DNA from: Skermanella aerolata KACC 11604
GTDB lineage: Bacteria > Pseudomonadota > Alphaproteobacteria > Azospirillales > Azospirillaceae
Direction: 5' to 3'
Length of the DNA: 64,000 bases
Assembly: GCF_000936425.1 (NCBI RefSeq)
Contig: NZ_AVFK01000035.1
Coordinates: 1-64,000 of the forward strand
Below, piece after piece: positions 17,508 to 26,541 of the stretch. The notes beneath the pieces were generated by a model, which saw nothing but the letters and a program-made list of their open reading frames with translations, did no database searches and had not been told where the DNA came from. The translations under genes and the position numbers were made by a program. Position 1 is the stretch's first letter, and each line of letters opens with the position of its first letter.

Positions 17508-19187
17508 TCACGTCAGCATCAGCACCATCATCTGGGGCGCTATGATCCGGAGGCACATGACCAGCGGGTAGACCGTGGCATAGGCCAGGGCGGGCGCCTC
17601 GCTCGGGGTCAGGGCATTGGCGAAGGCCAGGGCCGGCGGATCGGTCATGCCGCCGGCCAGCAAGCCGCACAGGCTCAAATAGTTCATCCGCATGAACAGG
17701 TGCCCGATCAGGGCGGTCACGGTCAGCGGCACGATGGTTATCAGCGCTCCGCAGGCCATCCAGGACAACCCGTCGCCGTTGATCAGCGTATCGATGAAGC
17801 GGTCGCCCGACCGGAAGCCGACGACGGCAAGGAACAGCACGATCCCCAACTCGCGCAGTGCCGTATTGGCGACCGGCGGCATGAACCAGACCAGCGGCCC
17901 GACATGGCCGATCCTTGCCAGGACGATGGCGGCGATCAGCGGACCGCCGGCCAGCCCCAGCTTGAGGGGGGCCGGCATGCCCGGCACCGCCAGCGGGATG
18001 CTCCCCAGCAGCATTCCCAGCGCTATCCCTAGGAACATCGGCACCAGATGAACCTGCTGAAGCCGACGCTCCGAATTGCCGAAGACACCGGTGACCGCCT
18101 GGATGTGGTCGGGCCGGCCGATGACGTTGACGATATCGCCGAACTCCAGCCGTAACGTCGAACTGGCGACCAGTTCGACGCCGGAGCGCACGACGCGCGA
18201 GATCCTGACGTCGTTGGTGTCCTCGATGTTCAAGCCGGCGATCGTGCGGCCGAGCACGGAAGAGTTGGTCACGACGATCCGCGCCCAAGCCAGATCGGTA
18301 CCCTTGGTGGTAAGCGGCTGATCGGTCTGCGGGCCGAGCACGTCCTGCATCCGCTCCAGCCCTTGCCGGCATCCGACCAGATGCAGGATATCGCCGGTCT
18401 CCAGCCGCGTGCCGTTGTGTGGTACCCGAAGCCGGCCCTGCCGCATCATGCGCGATACGATCACGCCGGCTTCCGCCAATTGCCGCAAGTCGCCGATGGT
18501 TCGCCCGTCCAGGTCGGCATTGCGCAGCATCACGTTCATCGTCTCGACCGCCGTGACCTCTCCCCGCCTGCGCTCCTCGAAGGCGTTCGCCGCCGCGACG
18601 GCGTCCAGCCTGAAGACCGCCCGCAGCCCCAGCATGGTCAGCAGGATGCCGGCGATGCCGAAGGGGTAGGCCATCGCGTAGCCGAGGCTGGGCAGGCCCA
18701 AGGCGTCGGGGGACGCGCCGACTTCCTTCAGCACCTGCTGGGCGGCGCCCAACGACGGCGTGTTGGTGACGGCGCCGGAAAAGAGTCCGAGCACGACCGG
18801 CAGCGGCAGGCCGAATCCCAGATGGATCGCGACCGCCATCAGGACGCCCATCACAACCAGACCGATGGCCAGCAGGTTGAGAGCCAGCCCGGAGCGCTTG
18901 AGGGCGGAGAAGAAGCCTGGGCCGACCTGGATGCCGATGCTGTAGACGAACAGGATCAGCCCGAACTCCCGGACGAAGTCGAGCATGGCGGCATCCAGCG
19001 GGATTTCCGCCAGCTTGGCGATGTGACCGACCCCGATCCCGGCGAACAGGACGCCGGCGATGCCGAGGCCGATGCCGCCGAAGCGCAACTCTCCCAGCGC
19101 CAGGCCGAGCACGGCGACAAGGCTCAGCATCAGCATGACCTGCGCCACGCCGGGCAGGCCGGCGATCAGGCCTGATAGAATATCCAT
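17508..19187 (-). CDS. AspT/YidE-type aspartate:alanine exchanger-family transporter
   Basis: 559 residues. Two hydrophobic halves (about 1-180 and 380-559) flank two TrkA-C (RCK_C) domains (about 205-285 and 290-370), the plan of the AspT/YidE antiporter family. Conserved GGxTxxP-like segments occur near residues 145 (GAVTNTPSLGAAQ) and 520 (AGGMTDPPALAFA). A hairpin just upstream would cover the ribosome site. No partner decarboxylase is adjacent, so the substrate is open. Confidence 0.87.
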   Translation of the reverse strand: MDILSGLIAGLPGVAQVMLMLSLVAVLGLALGELRFGGIGLGIAGVLFAGIGVGHIAKLAEIPLDAAMLDFVREFGLILFVYSIGIQVGPGFFSALKRSGLALNLLAIGLVVMGVLMAVAIHLGFGLPLPVVLGLFSGAVTNTPSLGAAQQVLKEVGASPDALGLPSLGYAMAYPFGIAGILLTMLGLRAVFRLDAVAAANAFEERRRGEVTAVETMNVMLRNADLDGRTIGDLRQLAEAGVIVSRMMRQGRLRVPHNGTRLETGDILHLVGCRQGLERMQDVLGPQTDQPLTTKGTDLAWARIVVTNSSVLGRTIAGLNIEDTNDVRISRVVRSGVELVASSTLRLEFGDIVNVIGRPDHIQAVTGVFGNSERRLQQVHLVPMFLGIALGMLLGSIPLAVPGMPAPLKLGLAGGPLIAAIVLARIGHVGPLVWFMPPVANTALRELGIVLFLAVVGFRSGDRFIDTLINGDGLSWMACGALITIVPLTVTALIGHLFMRMNYLSLCGLLAGGMTDPPALAFANALTPSEAPALAYATVYPLVMCLRIIAPQMMVLMLT

Positions 19188-19197
19188 GTAACTACAG

Positions 19198-19229
19198 CTT
19201 CCCGGTGCTTGGAACGAAGCGCCGGGAAG
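19198..19229 (-). promoter_or_regulatory. Hairpin covering the ribosome site of the AspT-type gene
   Basis: Arms 19198-19210 and 19217-19229 pair over 13 positions with one mismatch (CTTCCCGG...CCGGGAAG on the outside) around a 6-nt loop. On the minus strand the 3' arm ends in GGGAAG, the only Shine-Dalgarno-like sequence before the start at 19187, so the stem would hide it. No T-run follows. Confidence 0.55.
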
Positions 19230-19263
19230 GTAATCTTCTTTGATAGGTAAGTTATAGTGAAAT

Positions 19264-19299
19264 AAAAGGCTGCAACATTATGTCTCGGGCAAGCCTTTT
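19264..19299 (-). terminator. Weak terminator after the peptidoglycan-binding gene
   Basis: On the minus strand AAAAGGCTTGC and GCAGCCTTTT form a stem with one bulge and a loop of about 15 nt, followed by ATTTC. It lies just after the stop at 19308. The plus-strand reading ends in a T6 run, so it could work in both directions. Confidence 0.45.
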
Positions 19300-19307
19300 T
19301 TAAGATT

Positions 19308-20198
19308 TCATGACGGACGGGTGGCGCGCAGCACGGGGGCTCCCGTGCCCGTATTCCTTCCGCTGTCGAAGCTCGGCTCGCGCCGGGTCTCCGCCACATC
19401 CGCGCGCGACGCCGCGATGCGGGAGCGGGACGGCCGCCGGCCGCTGCGCCAGAAGGTGAAGCCGGCGAAGCCGAAAGCTCCGGCCAGCACGGCGATGACC
19501 GCCGAACGCACCCAGGCCGGGGCGGTTAGGCCGGCTTCCGCTGGGTCCGGCGCTTCGCGCATCCCTTCGGGCGCTGCCTGACCGACGGAGTCGACTCGGG
19601 TCCGGGGAGCGGCCTGCGGGACCGGCTCTCCTGGGGCGGGGCCTCGAGAGGCCGAAGGCCGGGGAGCGGGAGCCGCTTCCGACCGCGCGGCAGGCGGGGC
19701 TGCTGAGCGCTCGCGGGGTCCTTCGCTTGACGACGGACCGGCCGAATGTCCGATGACGCCGAGTGCCTGGACGCCCGACTCGGACCCGTGAGCCTCGACT
19801 CGGGTGGTCGGCGATGCCAGCGGCTTGGGCGGCTCGACGTTGCGGTTGATCTGGCTGGGCTGCGGCTTGCCGCCCGGCCCGGCGAGATTGCCCACGGTAG
19901 GCTGGGCGGCGGATTGGCGCGCCGCCAGCATATGGCCCGATGTGGCGGCGTCGAGTTGGCCGGTCTGCTTTAGGCCGGTCGATTTCTGATAGGCGCGCAG
20001 GGCGTCGCGCGTCGGCTCGTTGAGATCGCCGTTCGCCCGGCCGCTGTAGAGGCCCTTGGACTTCAGGATCGTCTGTGCCCATTGCACGTCGGCGGATGTC
20101 GCATCGGCGGCATGCGCCGGCATGGCGCCCAGAGGCGCCGCCATCGACAATCCGATCACCAAACTCAAGACCGCGAACCGTTGCCCCCGGAAGGACAT
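19308..20198 (-). CDS. Membrane-anchored peptidoglycan-binding protein
   Basis: 296 residues. Signal peptide (about 1-30), then a PG_binding_1 domain (about 36-92: VQWAQTILKSKGLYSGRANGD, TRDALRAYQKSTGL), a long Pro/Ala/Ser-rich disordered linker (about 100-220), and a C-terminal membrane span (about 228-248) followed by a basic tail. This would bind murein in the periplasm and be held in the inner membrane. Start at 20198 was chosen over 20204 because AAGGAG lies 6 bases before it and directly abuts the other ATG. No catalytic domain is seen. Confidence 0.78.
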   Translation of the reverse strand: MSFRGQRFAVLSLVIGLSMAAPLGAMPAHAADATSADVQWAQTILKSKGLYSGRANGDLNEPTRDALRAYQKSTGLKQTGQLDAATSGHMLAARQSAAQPTVGNLAGPGGKPQPSQINRNVEPPKPLASPTTRVEAHGSESGVQALGVIGHSAGPSSSEGPRERSAAPPAARSEAAPAPRPSASRGPAPGEPVPQAAPRTRVDSVGQAAPEGMREAPDPAEAGLTAPAWVRSAVIAVLAGAFGFAGFTFWRSGRRPSRSRIAASRADVAETRREPSFDSGRNTGTGAPVLRATRPS

Positions 20199-20337
20199 TC
20201 CCATCTCCTTGCCAACTACCTCTTCCTTTCATATCAAGTAATACCCCATCGGCGCCGCATCTTTTTCGCACGGCTGGACAGGAAGTTCCGGCGTGGTACG
20301 TTGGGGCAACAATCAGAAGCATTCACTGGAGGAAACC

Positions 20338-21396
20338 ATGCGTCATTCCCAGGCCGGCGCGGCCAGCAGGCTCGCCCGGACAGGCGCCTTCGCCCTTTTG
20401 CTTGCGGCGGTGGCCGCGGTCACTTCCGCCGTTCCGGCCATGGCCGCCGATTACAAGGCGGAATACAAGCTCTCGACCGTCGTGGGCGAAGCCTTCCCCT
20501 GGGGCTTCGGCGGCAAGCGCTGGGCTGAACTGGTCCGGGAAAAGACGGACGGCCGAATCAACGTCAAAATGTATCCCGGTGCAGCATTGGTCGGCGGCGA
20601 CCAGACCAAGGAATTCACGGCGCTGCGCCAGGGCAGCATCGACTTCGCCGTCGGCTCGACCATCAACTGGTCGCCGCAGGTGAAGGAGCTGAACCTGTTC
20701 GCGCTGCCCTTCCTGATGCCGGACCACAAGGCGATCGACGCGCTGACCAAGGGCGAAGTCGGCAAGGACCTGTTCAAGCTGCTCGCCACCAAGGACGTCG
20801 TGCCGCTGGCCTGGGGCGAGAACGGCTTCCGCGAGGTCTCCAACTCCAAGCACGCGATCAGGACGCCCGCCGACCTAAAGGGCCTGAAGATCCGGGTCGT
20901 CGGCAGCCCGCTGTTCGTCGACACCATGACCGCGCTCGGCGGCAATCCCGCCCAGATGAGCTGGGCCGACGCGCAGCCCGCCATGGCGACCAAGGCGGTC
21001 GATGGGCAGGAAAATCCGCTCGGCATCTTCGCCGCCGCCAAGCTGCACACGGTCAGCCAGACAAATCTGACGCTGTGGGGCTACGTCGCCGACCCGCTGA
21101 TCTTCGTGGTGAACTCCAAGGTCTGGGAAAGCTGGAGCGAGGCCGACCGCGTGGCCGTCCGCGAAGCGGCCGAACAGGCCGCCGTCGAGGAGATCGCGAT
21201 GGCCCGCAAGGGTCTGACCGCCGAGGACAGCAGCCTGATCGACCAGATCAAGGCGAACGGGGTCGAGGTCGTGACGCTGACGGAAGCCGAGAAGCAGCCG
21301 TTCCAGGAGGCGACCAAGGACGTCTACGCCAAGTGGAAGAAGACCGTCGGCGAGGATCTCGTCAACAAGGCCGAAGCGGCCATATCCGCGCGCTGA
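20338..21396 (+). CDS. dctP: TRAP transporter substrate-binding protein (DctP family)
   Basis: 352 residues, periplasmic; a long signal peptide ends at Ala-Met-Ala (about residue 37). It has the DctP fold with GEAFPWGFGGKRWAELV near the N-terminus and the LKGLKIRVVGSPLFVDTMTALGG region, split by the family's conserved Arg that binds a substrate carboxylate. GGAGG lies 5-6 bases upstream of the ATG. It heads a three-gene TRAP operon. The ligand is probably a carboxylic acid but cannot be named. Confidence 0.9.
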   Translation: MRHSQAGAASRLARTGAFALLLAAVAAVTSAVPAMAADYKAEYKLSTVVGEAFPWGFGGKRWAELVREKTDGRINVKMYPGAALVGGDQTKEFTALRQGSIDFAVGSTINWSPQVKELNLFALPFLMPDHKAIDALTKGEVGKDLFKLLATKDVVPLAWGENGFREVSNSKHAIRTPADLKGLKIRVVGSPLFVDTMTALGGNPAQMSWADAQPAMATKAVDGQENPLGIFAAAKLHTVSQTNLTLWGYVADPLIFVVNSKVWESWSEADRVAVREAAEQAAVEEIAMARKGLTAEDSSLIDQIKANGVEVVTLTEAEKQPFQEATKDVYAKWKKTVGEDLVNKAEAAISAR

Positions 21397-21432
21397 CAGG
21401 GTCAGGCAAGCAGTTCCAGGGAATAGACAGCA

Positions 21433-21915
21433 GTGTCCGAATCGTCAAGACAGCCGGCCCCGCGTGAAGCGGGGGAGGTCGAACGCGCATTGGCGGCCGT
21501 GGTGCTGGGCGTGATCTGCCTGATCACGCTCGCCAATGTCGTGGTGCGCTACTTCACCAACTACAGCTTCGCCGCCACGGAGGAAATCTCCGTGGCGCTG
21601 ATGGTGGTGCTGGCCCTGCTCGGCTCGGCGACCGCCGTGGCGCGGCGGCGGCATATCGCGATCACGATCCTGATCGACCGGCTGCCGCGCCCGCTGAAGC
21701 GGTTCGCCGAGGTGATCGCCGAAACGGCCACGCTGGTCATGTTCCTGCTGCTGGTCTGGCTGGGCGGCGAGCTGGCCTGGGACGTCTACCGGTTCGAGGA
21801 AACCTCGCCCTCCATGGGTTGGCCGCAGTGGATCTACAATATCTGGCTGCCCATCCTGGCGGCCCTGATCGCGGCACGGGCGGCGTTCATGATCATCAGG
21901 AGCCTACGGTCATGA
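21433..21915 (+). CDS. dctQ: TRAP transporter small permease (DctQ)
   Basis: 160 residues with a GTG start and four predicted membrane spans (about 18-38, 50-70, 90-112 and 130-150). It is the standard small subunit of a TRAP transporter, bridging the binding protein and the large permease. It overlaps the next gene by 4 bp (ATGA), showing tight coupling. Confidence 0.88.
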   Translation: MSESSRQPAPREAGEVERALAAVVLGVICLITLANVVVRYFTNYSFAATEEISVALMVVLALLGSATAVARRRHIAITILIDRLPRPLKRFAEVIAETATLVMFLLLVWLGGELAWDVYRFEETSPSMGWPQWIYNIWLPILAALIAARAAFMIIRSLRS

Positions 21916-23201
21916 CCGGTTTGGGCGCACTCACCCTGCTGGGCATCTTCGTCGTCCTGATGATGACCGGCACGCCGATCGCGGTGGCTTTGGGACTGGC
22001 CGGGACCGCCGCGATCTGGGTCTACGATCTCGGCATCATGTCGGTGCCGACCGGCTTCTATACCGGCATCGCCAAATACCCGCTGCTGGCGATCCCCGTG
22101 TTCATCCTGGCCGGCGTGATCTTCGAGCGGGCGGGGGTGGCGGCCCGCCTCGTCCATCTGGCGAGTGCGCTGGTCGGGACATGGCGCGGCAGCTTGGGAG
22201 TCGTCGCGATCCTGGTCGCCATGGTGATGGGCGGCATCTCCGGCTCCGGCCCGGCGGATGCGGCGGCGGTCGCCACGGTGATGCTGCCGGCCATGACGCG
22301 CGCCGGCTATCCGCCGGCCTTCTCCGCATCGGTCATCGCGGCGGCGGGAGCCACCGCGATCCTGATCCCGCCCTCGGTCGGGTTCATCGTCTACAGCGTG
22401 CTGGTGCCGGAAGCCTCCGTCCCGGCGCTGTTCGCCGGCGGCGTCATCCCCGGCATCCTGGCGGGCGTTTCGCTGATCATTCCGGCCGTGTGGCTGAGCC
22501 GCCGTCACGGCTTCGGCCTGGACGACAAGACCGTGCGTCCTCCCGTCTGGCAGGCCTTCAAGGGAGCGATATGGGGATTGCTGGCCCCCGTCATCATCCT
22601 GGGCGGCATGCGGAGCGGCGCCTTCACCCCGACCGAGGCGGCGGTGGTCGCGGTGGCCTACGGCGCCTTCGTCGGCATGGTGGTCTACCGCACCATGGGC
22701 TTCCGCGACCTCTACGACGTGCTGGCCGAATCGGCGGAAATTTCTGCTGTGGTCCTGCTGATCATCGGGCTGGCGAGCGTCTTCGGCTATGCGGGGAGCA
22801 CCTTGGGAGCGTTCGATGCGCTGGCCCACGGCATCCTGGGACTGAACGTGTCGCCGTGGTCGGTGCTGCTGCTGGTCAACCTGATGCTGCTGGTCGCCGG
22901 CATGTTCCTGGACGCGGTGTCGATCTACCTGATCATGCTGCCGCTGCTGGTGCCGCTGATGCGGGCCTTCCAGTGGGACCCGGTGTGGTTCGGCGTGATG
23001 ATGACGATGAACCTCGCGATCGGCCAGTTCACCCCGCCGCTGGCGGTCAACCTGATGGTGACCGGGGCGGTCGCCAAGGTCTCCATGGAATCCACGGTAC
23101 GCTGGGTGCTGTGGTTCGTCGCCGCGATGACGGGTGCCTTGCTGCTGGTGATGGCGATACCCGATCTCGTGCTTTGGCTGCCGCGCAGGCTCGGCTACTG
23201 A
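21912..23201 (+). CDS. dctM: TRAP transporter large permease (DctM)
   Basis: 429 residues, about twelve membrane spans. The DctM signature GGISGSGPADAAAVATVMLPAM (about residues 93-114, named in part) and IPPSVGFIVYS are present, as is the C-terminal QFTPPLAVNLMV. It catalyses Na+-coupled uptake of the ligand delivered by DctP. It is the last gene of the operon; a porin gene starts about 150 bp further on. Confidence 0.92.
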   Translation: MTGLGALTLLGIFVVLMMTGTPIAVALGLAGTAAIWVYDLGIMSVPTGFYTGIAKYPLLAIPVFILAGVIFERAGVAARLVHLASALVGTWRGSLGVVAILVAMVMGGISGSGPADAAAVATVMLPAMTRAGYPPAFSASVIAAAGATAILIPPSVGFIVYSVLVPEASVPALFAGGVIPGILAGVSLIIPAVWLSRRHGFGLDDKTVRPPVWQAFKGAIWGLLAPVIILGGMRSGAFTPTEAAVVAVAYGAFVGMVVYRTMGFRDLYDVLAESAEISAVVLLIIGLASVFGYAGSTLGAFDALAHGILGLNVSPWSVLLLVNLMLLVAGMFLDAVSIYLIMLPLLVPLMRAFQWDPVWFGVMMTMNLAIGQFTPPLAVNLMVTGAVAKVSMESTVRWVLWFVAAMTGALLLVMAIPDLVLWLPRRLGY

Positions 23202-23352
23202 ATAGATAAAATTCGAGATGTAATAAAAATCGTGTCACTGATATGGCACACCAAGACGCGGAACCACCGTTAGACTTTTGCCCTTCTGGTCAACATTTGA
23301 CAGCTCTCTAAAACTGCGGTCCAGCACGTACTTACGCATTTGGAGCAGTTGG

Positions 23353-24408
23353 ATGTTGTCGGGATCGAAGGCTTTACGGATGGTTTTGCTTGCCGGCGCC
23401 GCCGTGGCGGCGCCGGTTTATGGGGCACAGGCGCAGCTTACCGTCACTTTGGGCGGCTACACGACGTTTCGGGCCGCCACATATGACAGCGATACGCCGG
23501 GCGCCACCAGCCGGGAGTTCCAGAACGAGACCGAGATCCATGTCCGCGCCGACGGCAAGGCCGACAACGGGTTGCTCTACGGCGTGAAGATCGAGGTGGA
23601 GAACGATGGCGACAATGCCGGCGTCTCCGTCGACGAGGCGTCGGTCTATCTCGGCGGGTCATGGGGCCGGATCGAACTGGGCGATCATGACGGCGCGTCG
23701 GACCAGTTGTTTATCTACGCGCCGGTCGTCGGCAACGGTCAGGTTGACGAGGCGTGGTCCGACTTCGCCGGACCCGGGATCGAAACCGACGACCTGCTGC
23801 TGCCGACCGACACGTCCGACGCGACCAAGGTCACCTATCTGACGCCGGAACTCTGGGGCCTTCAGGCCGGCGTGTCCTATACCCCGCAGTCCGACGACGA
23901 GGGCCAGAGCGTCGTCGCCTTCAAGGCGGTCGATCCGGACGCCGACGAGAACCTCTACCGCGATCTGGTCGAGGCCGGCATCAACTACACGCGGGAAATC
24001 GGCGACTTCTCGCTGATCATCGCCGGCGCCTATGTCCACGGCACAGCCAAGGACGGCTCGACCGCGCAGGACTTCGACGCCTGGGGCGTCGGCACCCAAA
24101 TCGGCTGGCAGGGCTTCAAACTGGGCGGCGCCTATAACGACAACGGCGACAGCGAGATCGAGACGGCGGAACCCGGCACCAAGTCGTGGAACGTCGGCGT
24201 CGCGTATGAAGCCGACGACTGGGGCGTCGCCGCCCAGTACCAGAAAATCGACGTAACCGGCCGCGACATCCACATCTACGCCGTCGGCGCCGAGTACGAG
24301 ATCGCCCAGGGCCTCAAGTTCGGTCCGGAAGTGATCTTCTTCGACGACGACGATCCCGAAGTCGGCGACGGCTACGTCGCCCTGGCGACGCTCAACATCG
24401 AGTTCTGA
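23353..24408 (+). CDS. Outer-membrane porin
   Basis: 351 residues. Signal peptide ends at Ala-Gln-Ala (about residue 27). The mature protein alternates aromatic and polar residues in beta-strands, is acidic in the loops, includes the plug-like segment VYLGGSWGRIELGDHDGASDQLF, and ends in Phe (LNIEF), the outer-membrane assembly signal. It belongs to the gram-negative porin family common in Rhodospirillales. The ATG at 23353 has GGAG 7 bases upstream. Its place after the TRAP operon suggests, without proving, entry of the same solutes. Confidence 0.87.
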   Translation: MLSGSKALRMVLLAGAAVAAPVYGAQAQLTVTLGGYTTFRAATYDSDTPGATSREFQNETEIHVRADGKADNGLLYGVKIEVENDGDNAGVSVDEASVYLGGSWGRIELGDHDGASDQLFIYAPVVGNGQVDEAWSDFAGPGIETDDLLLPTDTSDATKVTYLTPELWGLQAGVSYTPQSDDEGQSVVAFKAVDPDADENLYRDLVEAGINYTREIGDFSLIIAGAYVHGTAKDGSTAQDFDAWGVGTQIGWQGFKLGGAYNDNGDSEIETAEPGTKSWNVGVAYEADDWGVAAQYQKIDVTGRDIHIYAVGAEYEIAQGLKFGPEVIFFDDDDPEVGDGYVALATLNIEF

Positions 24409-24444
24409 GGAAGTCTTCCGGGGAGCGGGAAGCTCGGCGCCGGA

Positions 24445-24939
24445 TCAACCCCGCTGCCGGGCTTCCTTCAGGCCCTTGCGCGCCAATTCGTCGGCGCGCT
24501 CGTTCTCCGGGTGGCCGGCATGGCCGCGGACCCAGTGGAATTCGATTTCGTGGGGTTTCTTGGCGGCTTCCAGCCGCTTCCACAACTCGGCGTTCTTGAC
24601 CGGCTTCTTGTCGGCGGTCTGCCATCCGCGCGCCTTCCAGCCGTGGATCCACTTGGTGATGCCGTCCTTCACATACTGGCTGTCGGTGTGAAGGCGGACC
24701 TTGACCGGGCGCTTCAGCGCTTCCAGCGCCTGGATCGCCGCCATCAGTTCCATGCGGTTGTTGGTGGTGCCCGGCTCCCCGCCGCACAGTTCCTTCTCGA
24801 CCGTCCCATAGCGCAGGATGGCGCCCCAGCCGCCCGGCCCCGGATTGCCGCTGCATGCGCCGTCCGTGTAGATGTCCACGACGGTGACGGTCTTTTCGCC
24901 GCCCGTCTCCGGTCCCGCCGCCGCTGTCGCGTCGCTCAT
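24445..24939 (-). CDS. rnhA: Ribonuclease HI
   Basis: 164 residues. It cuts RNA in RNA-DNA hybrids. The four catalytic acids are all present: Asp26 (YTDGACSG), Glu64 (NRMEL), Asp86 (HTDSQYV) and Asp150 (NERADELA), with the conserved His in [10 protein letters not shown] short N-terminal extension of about 20 residues precedes the core. It lies 4 bp downstream of thrB in one transcription unit. Confidence 0.96.
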   Translation of the reverse strand: MSDATAAAGPETGGEKTVTVVDIYTDGACSGNPGPGGWGAILRYGTVEKELCGGEPGTTNNRMELMAAIQALEALKRPVKVRLHTDSQYVKDGITKWIHGWKARGWQTADKKPVKNAELWKRLEAAKKPHEIEFHWVRGHAGHPENERADELARKGLKEARQRG

Positions 24940-24943
24940 GGAT

Positions 24944-25912
24944 TCACTCCAGCCCGTAGGCGCCGAGGCCGCTGACCTGTTGATGGAAGCGCAGCTTGTT
25001 CCAGTATTCCAGCGGGTTCTTCGGCTTGACGAAGGCGCCGGGCGGGTGGTTGAGCAGGTCGTACAGCCGGGTCAGCAGGAAGCGCAACGCGCTGCCGCGC
25101 GCCAGCAGCGGCAAGGCGGCAAGTTCCTCGTCCGACAATGGCCGGACCTTGCGGTAGCTCGACAGCATCAGCCGAGCCTTGGTCGCGTTGAAGGCGCCGT
25201 CCGGCTCGAAGCACCACGCGTTGAGGCAGATCGCAAGGTCGTAGACCAGCACGTCGGTGCAGGCGAAGTAGAAGTCGATCAGCCCCGACAGGGTGCGGCC
25301 CCGGAAGAAGACGTTGTCGGGGAACAGATCGGCGTGAATCACGCCCACGGGAAGCGTCCCCTCGGCGGGCCAGCGCGCCTCCAGCGTATCCAGCTCCCGC
25401 TCCAGCGCTTCGGCCAGCCCCGGACGGACCTCGTGCGCGCGGGCGGAGCAGGCGTCGAACAGCGGCCGCCAGCCGGCGACCGACAGGTCGTTGGGCCGTT
25501 TCATGGCGAAGTCGGCGCCGGCCTTGTGCATGGTGCCCATGGCTTCGCCAAGGGCCGCGCAGTGGTAAGGATCGATCCGCCGGGGCCACATGCCGTTGAG
25601 AAAGGTCACCAGGACCGCGGGCCGGCCGCACAGCTCCCGCAGCGCTTCCCCGTCGTTGCCGTGCAGGGGGACCGGACAGCCGACGCCCTTTTCCGCCAGA
25701 TGCTCCATCAGCCCAAGGAAGAACGGCAGGTCGTCGCGCCGAGTCCGCTTCTCGTAAAGCGTCAGGATATAAGGCCCGGTCTCCGTCACCAGCAGATAGT
25801 TGGAATTCTCCACCCCCTCCGCGATGCCTTTGCAGGACAGGACGCCGCCCAGCGCGTACTGGGCGATAAAGGTGTTCAGGTCTTCGTCGGAGACTTCGGT
25901 ATAGACGGCCAT
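24944..25912 (-). CDS. thrB: Homoserine kinase (APH-fold type)
   Basis: 322 residues. It phosphorylates homoserine in threonine synthesis. This is the alphaproteobacterial aminoglycoside-phosphotransferase-fold ThrB, not the GHMP type: [12 protein letters not shown] near residue 35, catalytic [13 protein letters not shown] (about 190-202) and the metal motif IDFYFACTD. The start at 25912 matches the family N-terminus ([12 protein letters not shown]). It is followed by rnhA after 4 bp. ispH, often the next gene upstream in relatives, is here 2.6 kb away beyond a toxin-antitoxin region. Confidence 0.94.
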   Translation of the reverse strand: MAVYTEVSDEDLNTFIAQYALGGVLSCKGIAEGVENSNYLLVTETGPYILTLYEKRTRRDDLPFFLGLMEHLAEKGVGCPVPLHGNDGEALRELCGRPAVLVTFLNGMWPRRIDPYHCAALGEAMGTMHKAGADFAMKRPNDLSVAGWRPLFDACSARAHEVRPGLAEALERELDTLEARWPAEGTLPVGVIHADLFPDNVFFRGRTLSGLIDFYFACTDVLVYDLAICLNAWCFEPDGAFNATKARLMLSSYRKVRPLSDEELAALPLLARGSALRFLLTRLYDLLNHPPGAFVKPKNPLEYWNKLRFHQQVSGLGAYGLE

Positions 25913-26124
25913 GGCGGTGCGGCAACTAGCCCTTTTCGGTTCCAGGGTCAAGCATGCCCGCCTACAGGCCTCCGGCTCAAGGAGTTCGTGCCGGTCGGAC
26001 AGGATTCCTGATTTTGCGCAGTTCGGATCGAGCATGCCGCACGCTCGTGTATCCGTGCCGAAAGTGGTATTTCGTGGCAAGTACCCTTGGTCAACTTGAC
26101 TGTCTATCAATTGATGGGCAAATA

Positions 26125-26541
26125 ATGGTTCGATACGTTGCTCCCGAGGCGGACATCGCAGCATTTCTGCGCCGTTTCCGGGAGGCCATGGAAACCCATG
26201 GCCTGGACCTCTGGCCGACCCCGAAGAACAGGAAATTCGAAGACGATACCGGCTTCACCAAGGCCGATGCCGAACTGCTGGTGAGGAGCTTACGCGTGAT
26301 CGACTATGCTACGGGACCAGAGCCGGACGACAACGCAGCCAGATCGTCGGGAGAAGTGTGGGTCTTCGGCCGCGAGTTCGAGGGAATCGACCTCTATTTA
26401 AAGCTTAAGCTCCAGTTTTCCCCTCATGTCGGCGGGACGCCTTCGGCATGCATGTCCTTTCACCCTCAGGAATACCCTTTGAAGCAACCGCACTGGCCGC
26501 AGCGGGTGGGAACGGCCCCGGTGGGGAGAAAGACGAGATGA
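26125..26541 (+). CDS. MqsR-like toxin
   Basis: 138 residues. Part of the sequence resembles MqsR-type mRNA interferases: VRSLRVIDYATGPEPDD, then EVWVFGREFEGIDLYLKLKL and a Ser-Phe-His near the C-terminus, in the order seen in the RelE/MqsR fold. It overlaps the next gene by 4 bp, and that gene encodes a zinc-ribbon plus helix-turn-helix protein of the MqsA type, which strongly supports a toxin-antitoxin pair. The start is uncertain because no clear ribosome site is present. The N-terminal 35 residues are longer than in E. coli MqsR (98 residues). Confidence 0.68.
   Translation: MVRYVAPEADIAAFLRRFREAMETHGLDLWPTPKNRKFEDDTGFTKADAELLVRSLRVIDYATGPEPDDNAARSSGEVWVFGREFEGIDLYLKLKLQFSPHVGGTPSACMSFHPQEYPLKQPHWPQRVGTAPVGRKTR

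Noticed and set aside
23222-23302. Porin promoter and operator (TTGACA at 23297; GTGTCA-N6-TGGCAC near 23232)
   Set aside because: No -10 box stands at a fitting distance from the TTGACA, and the inverted repeat has a mismatch and matches no operator I know.
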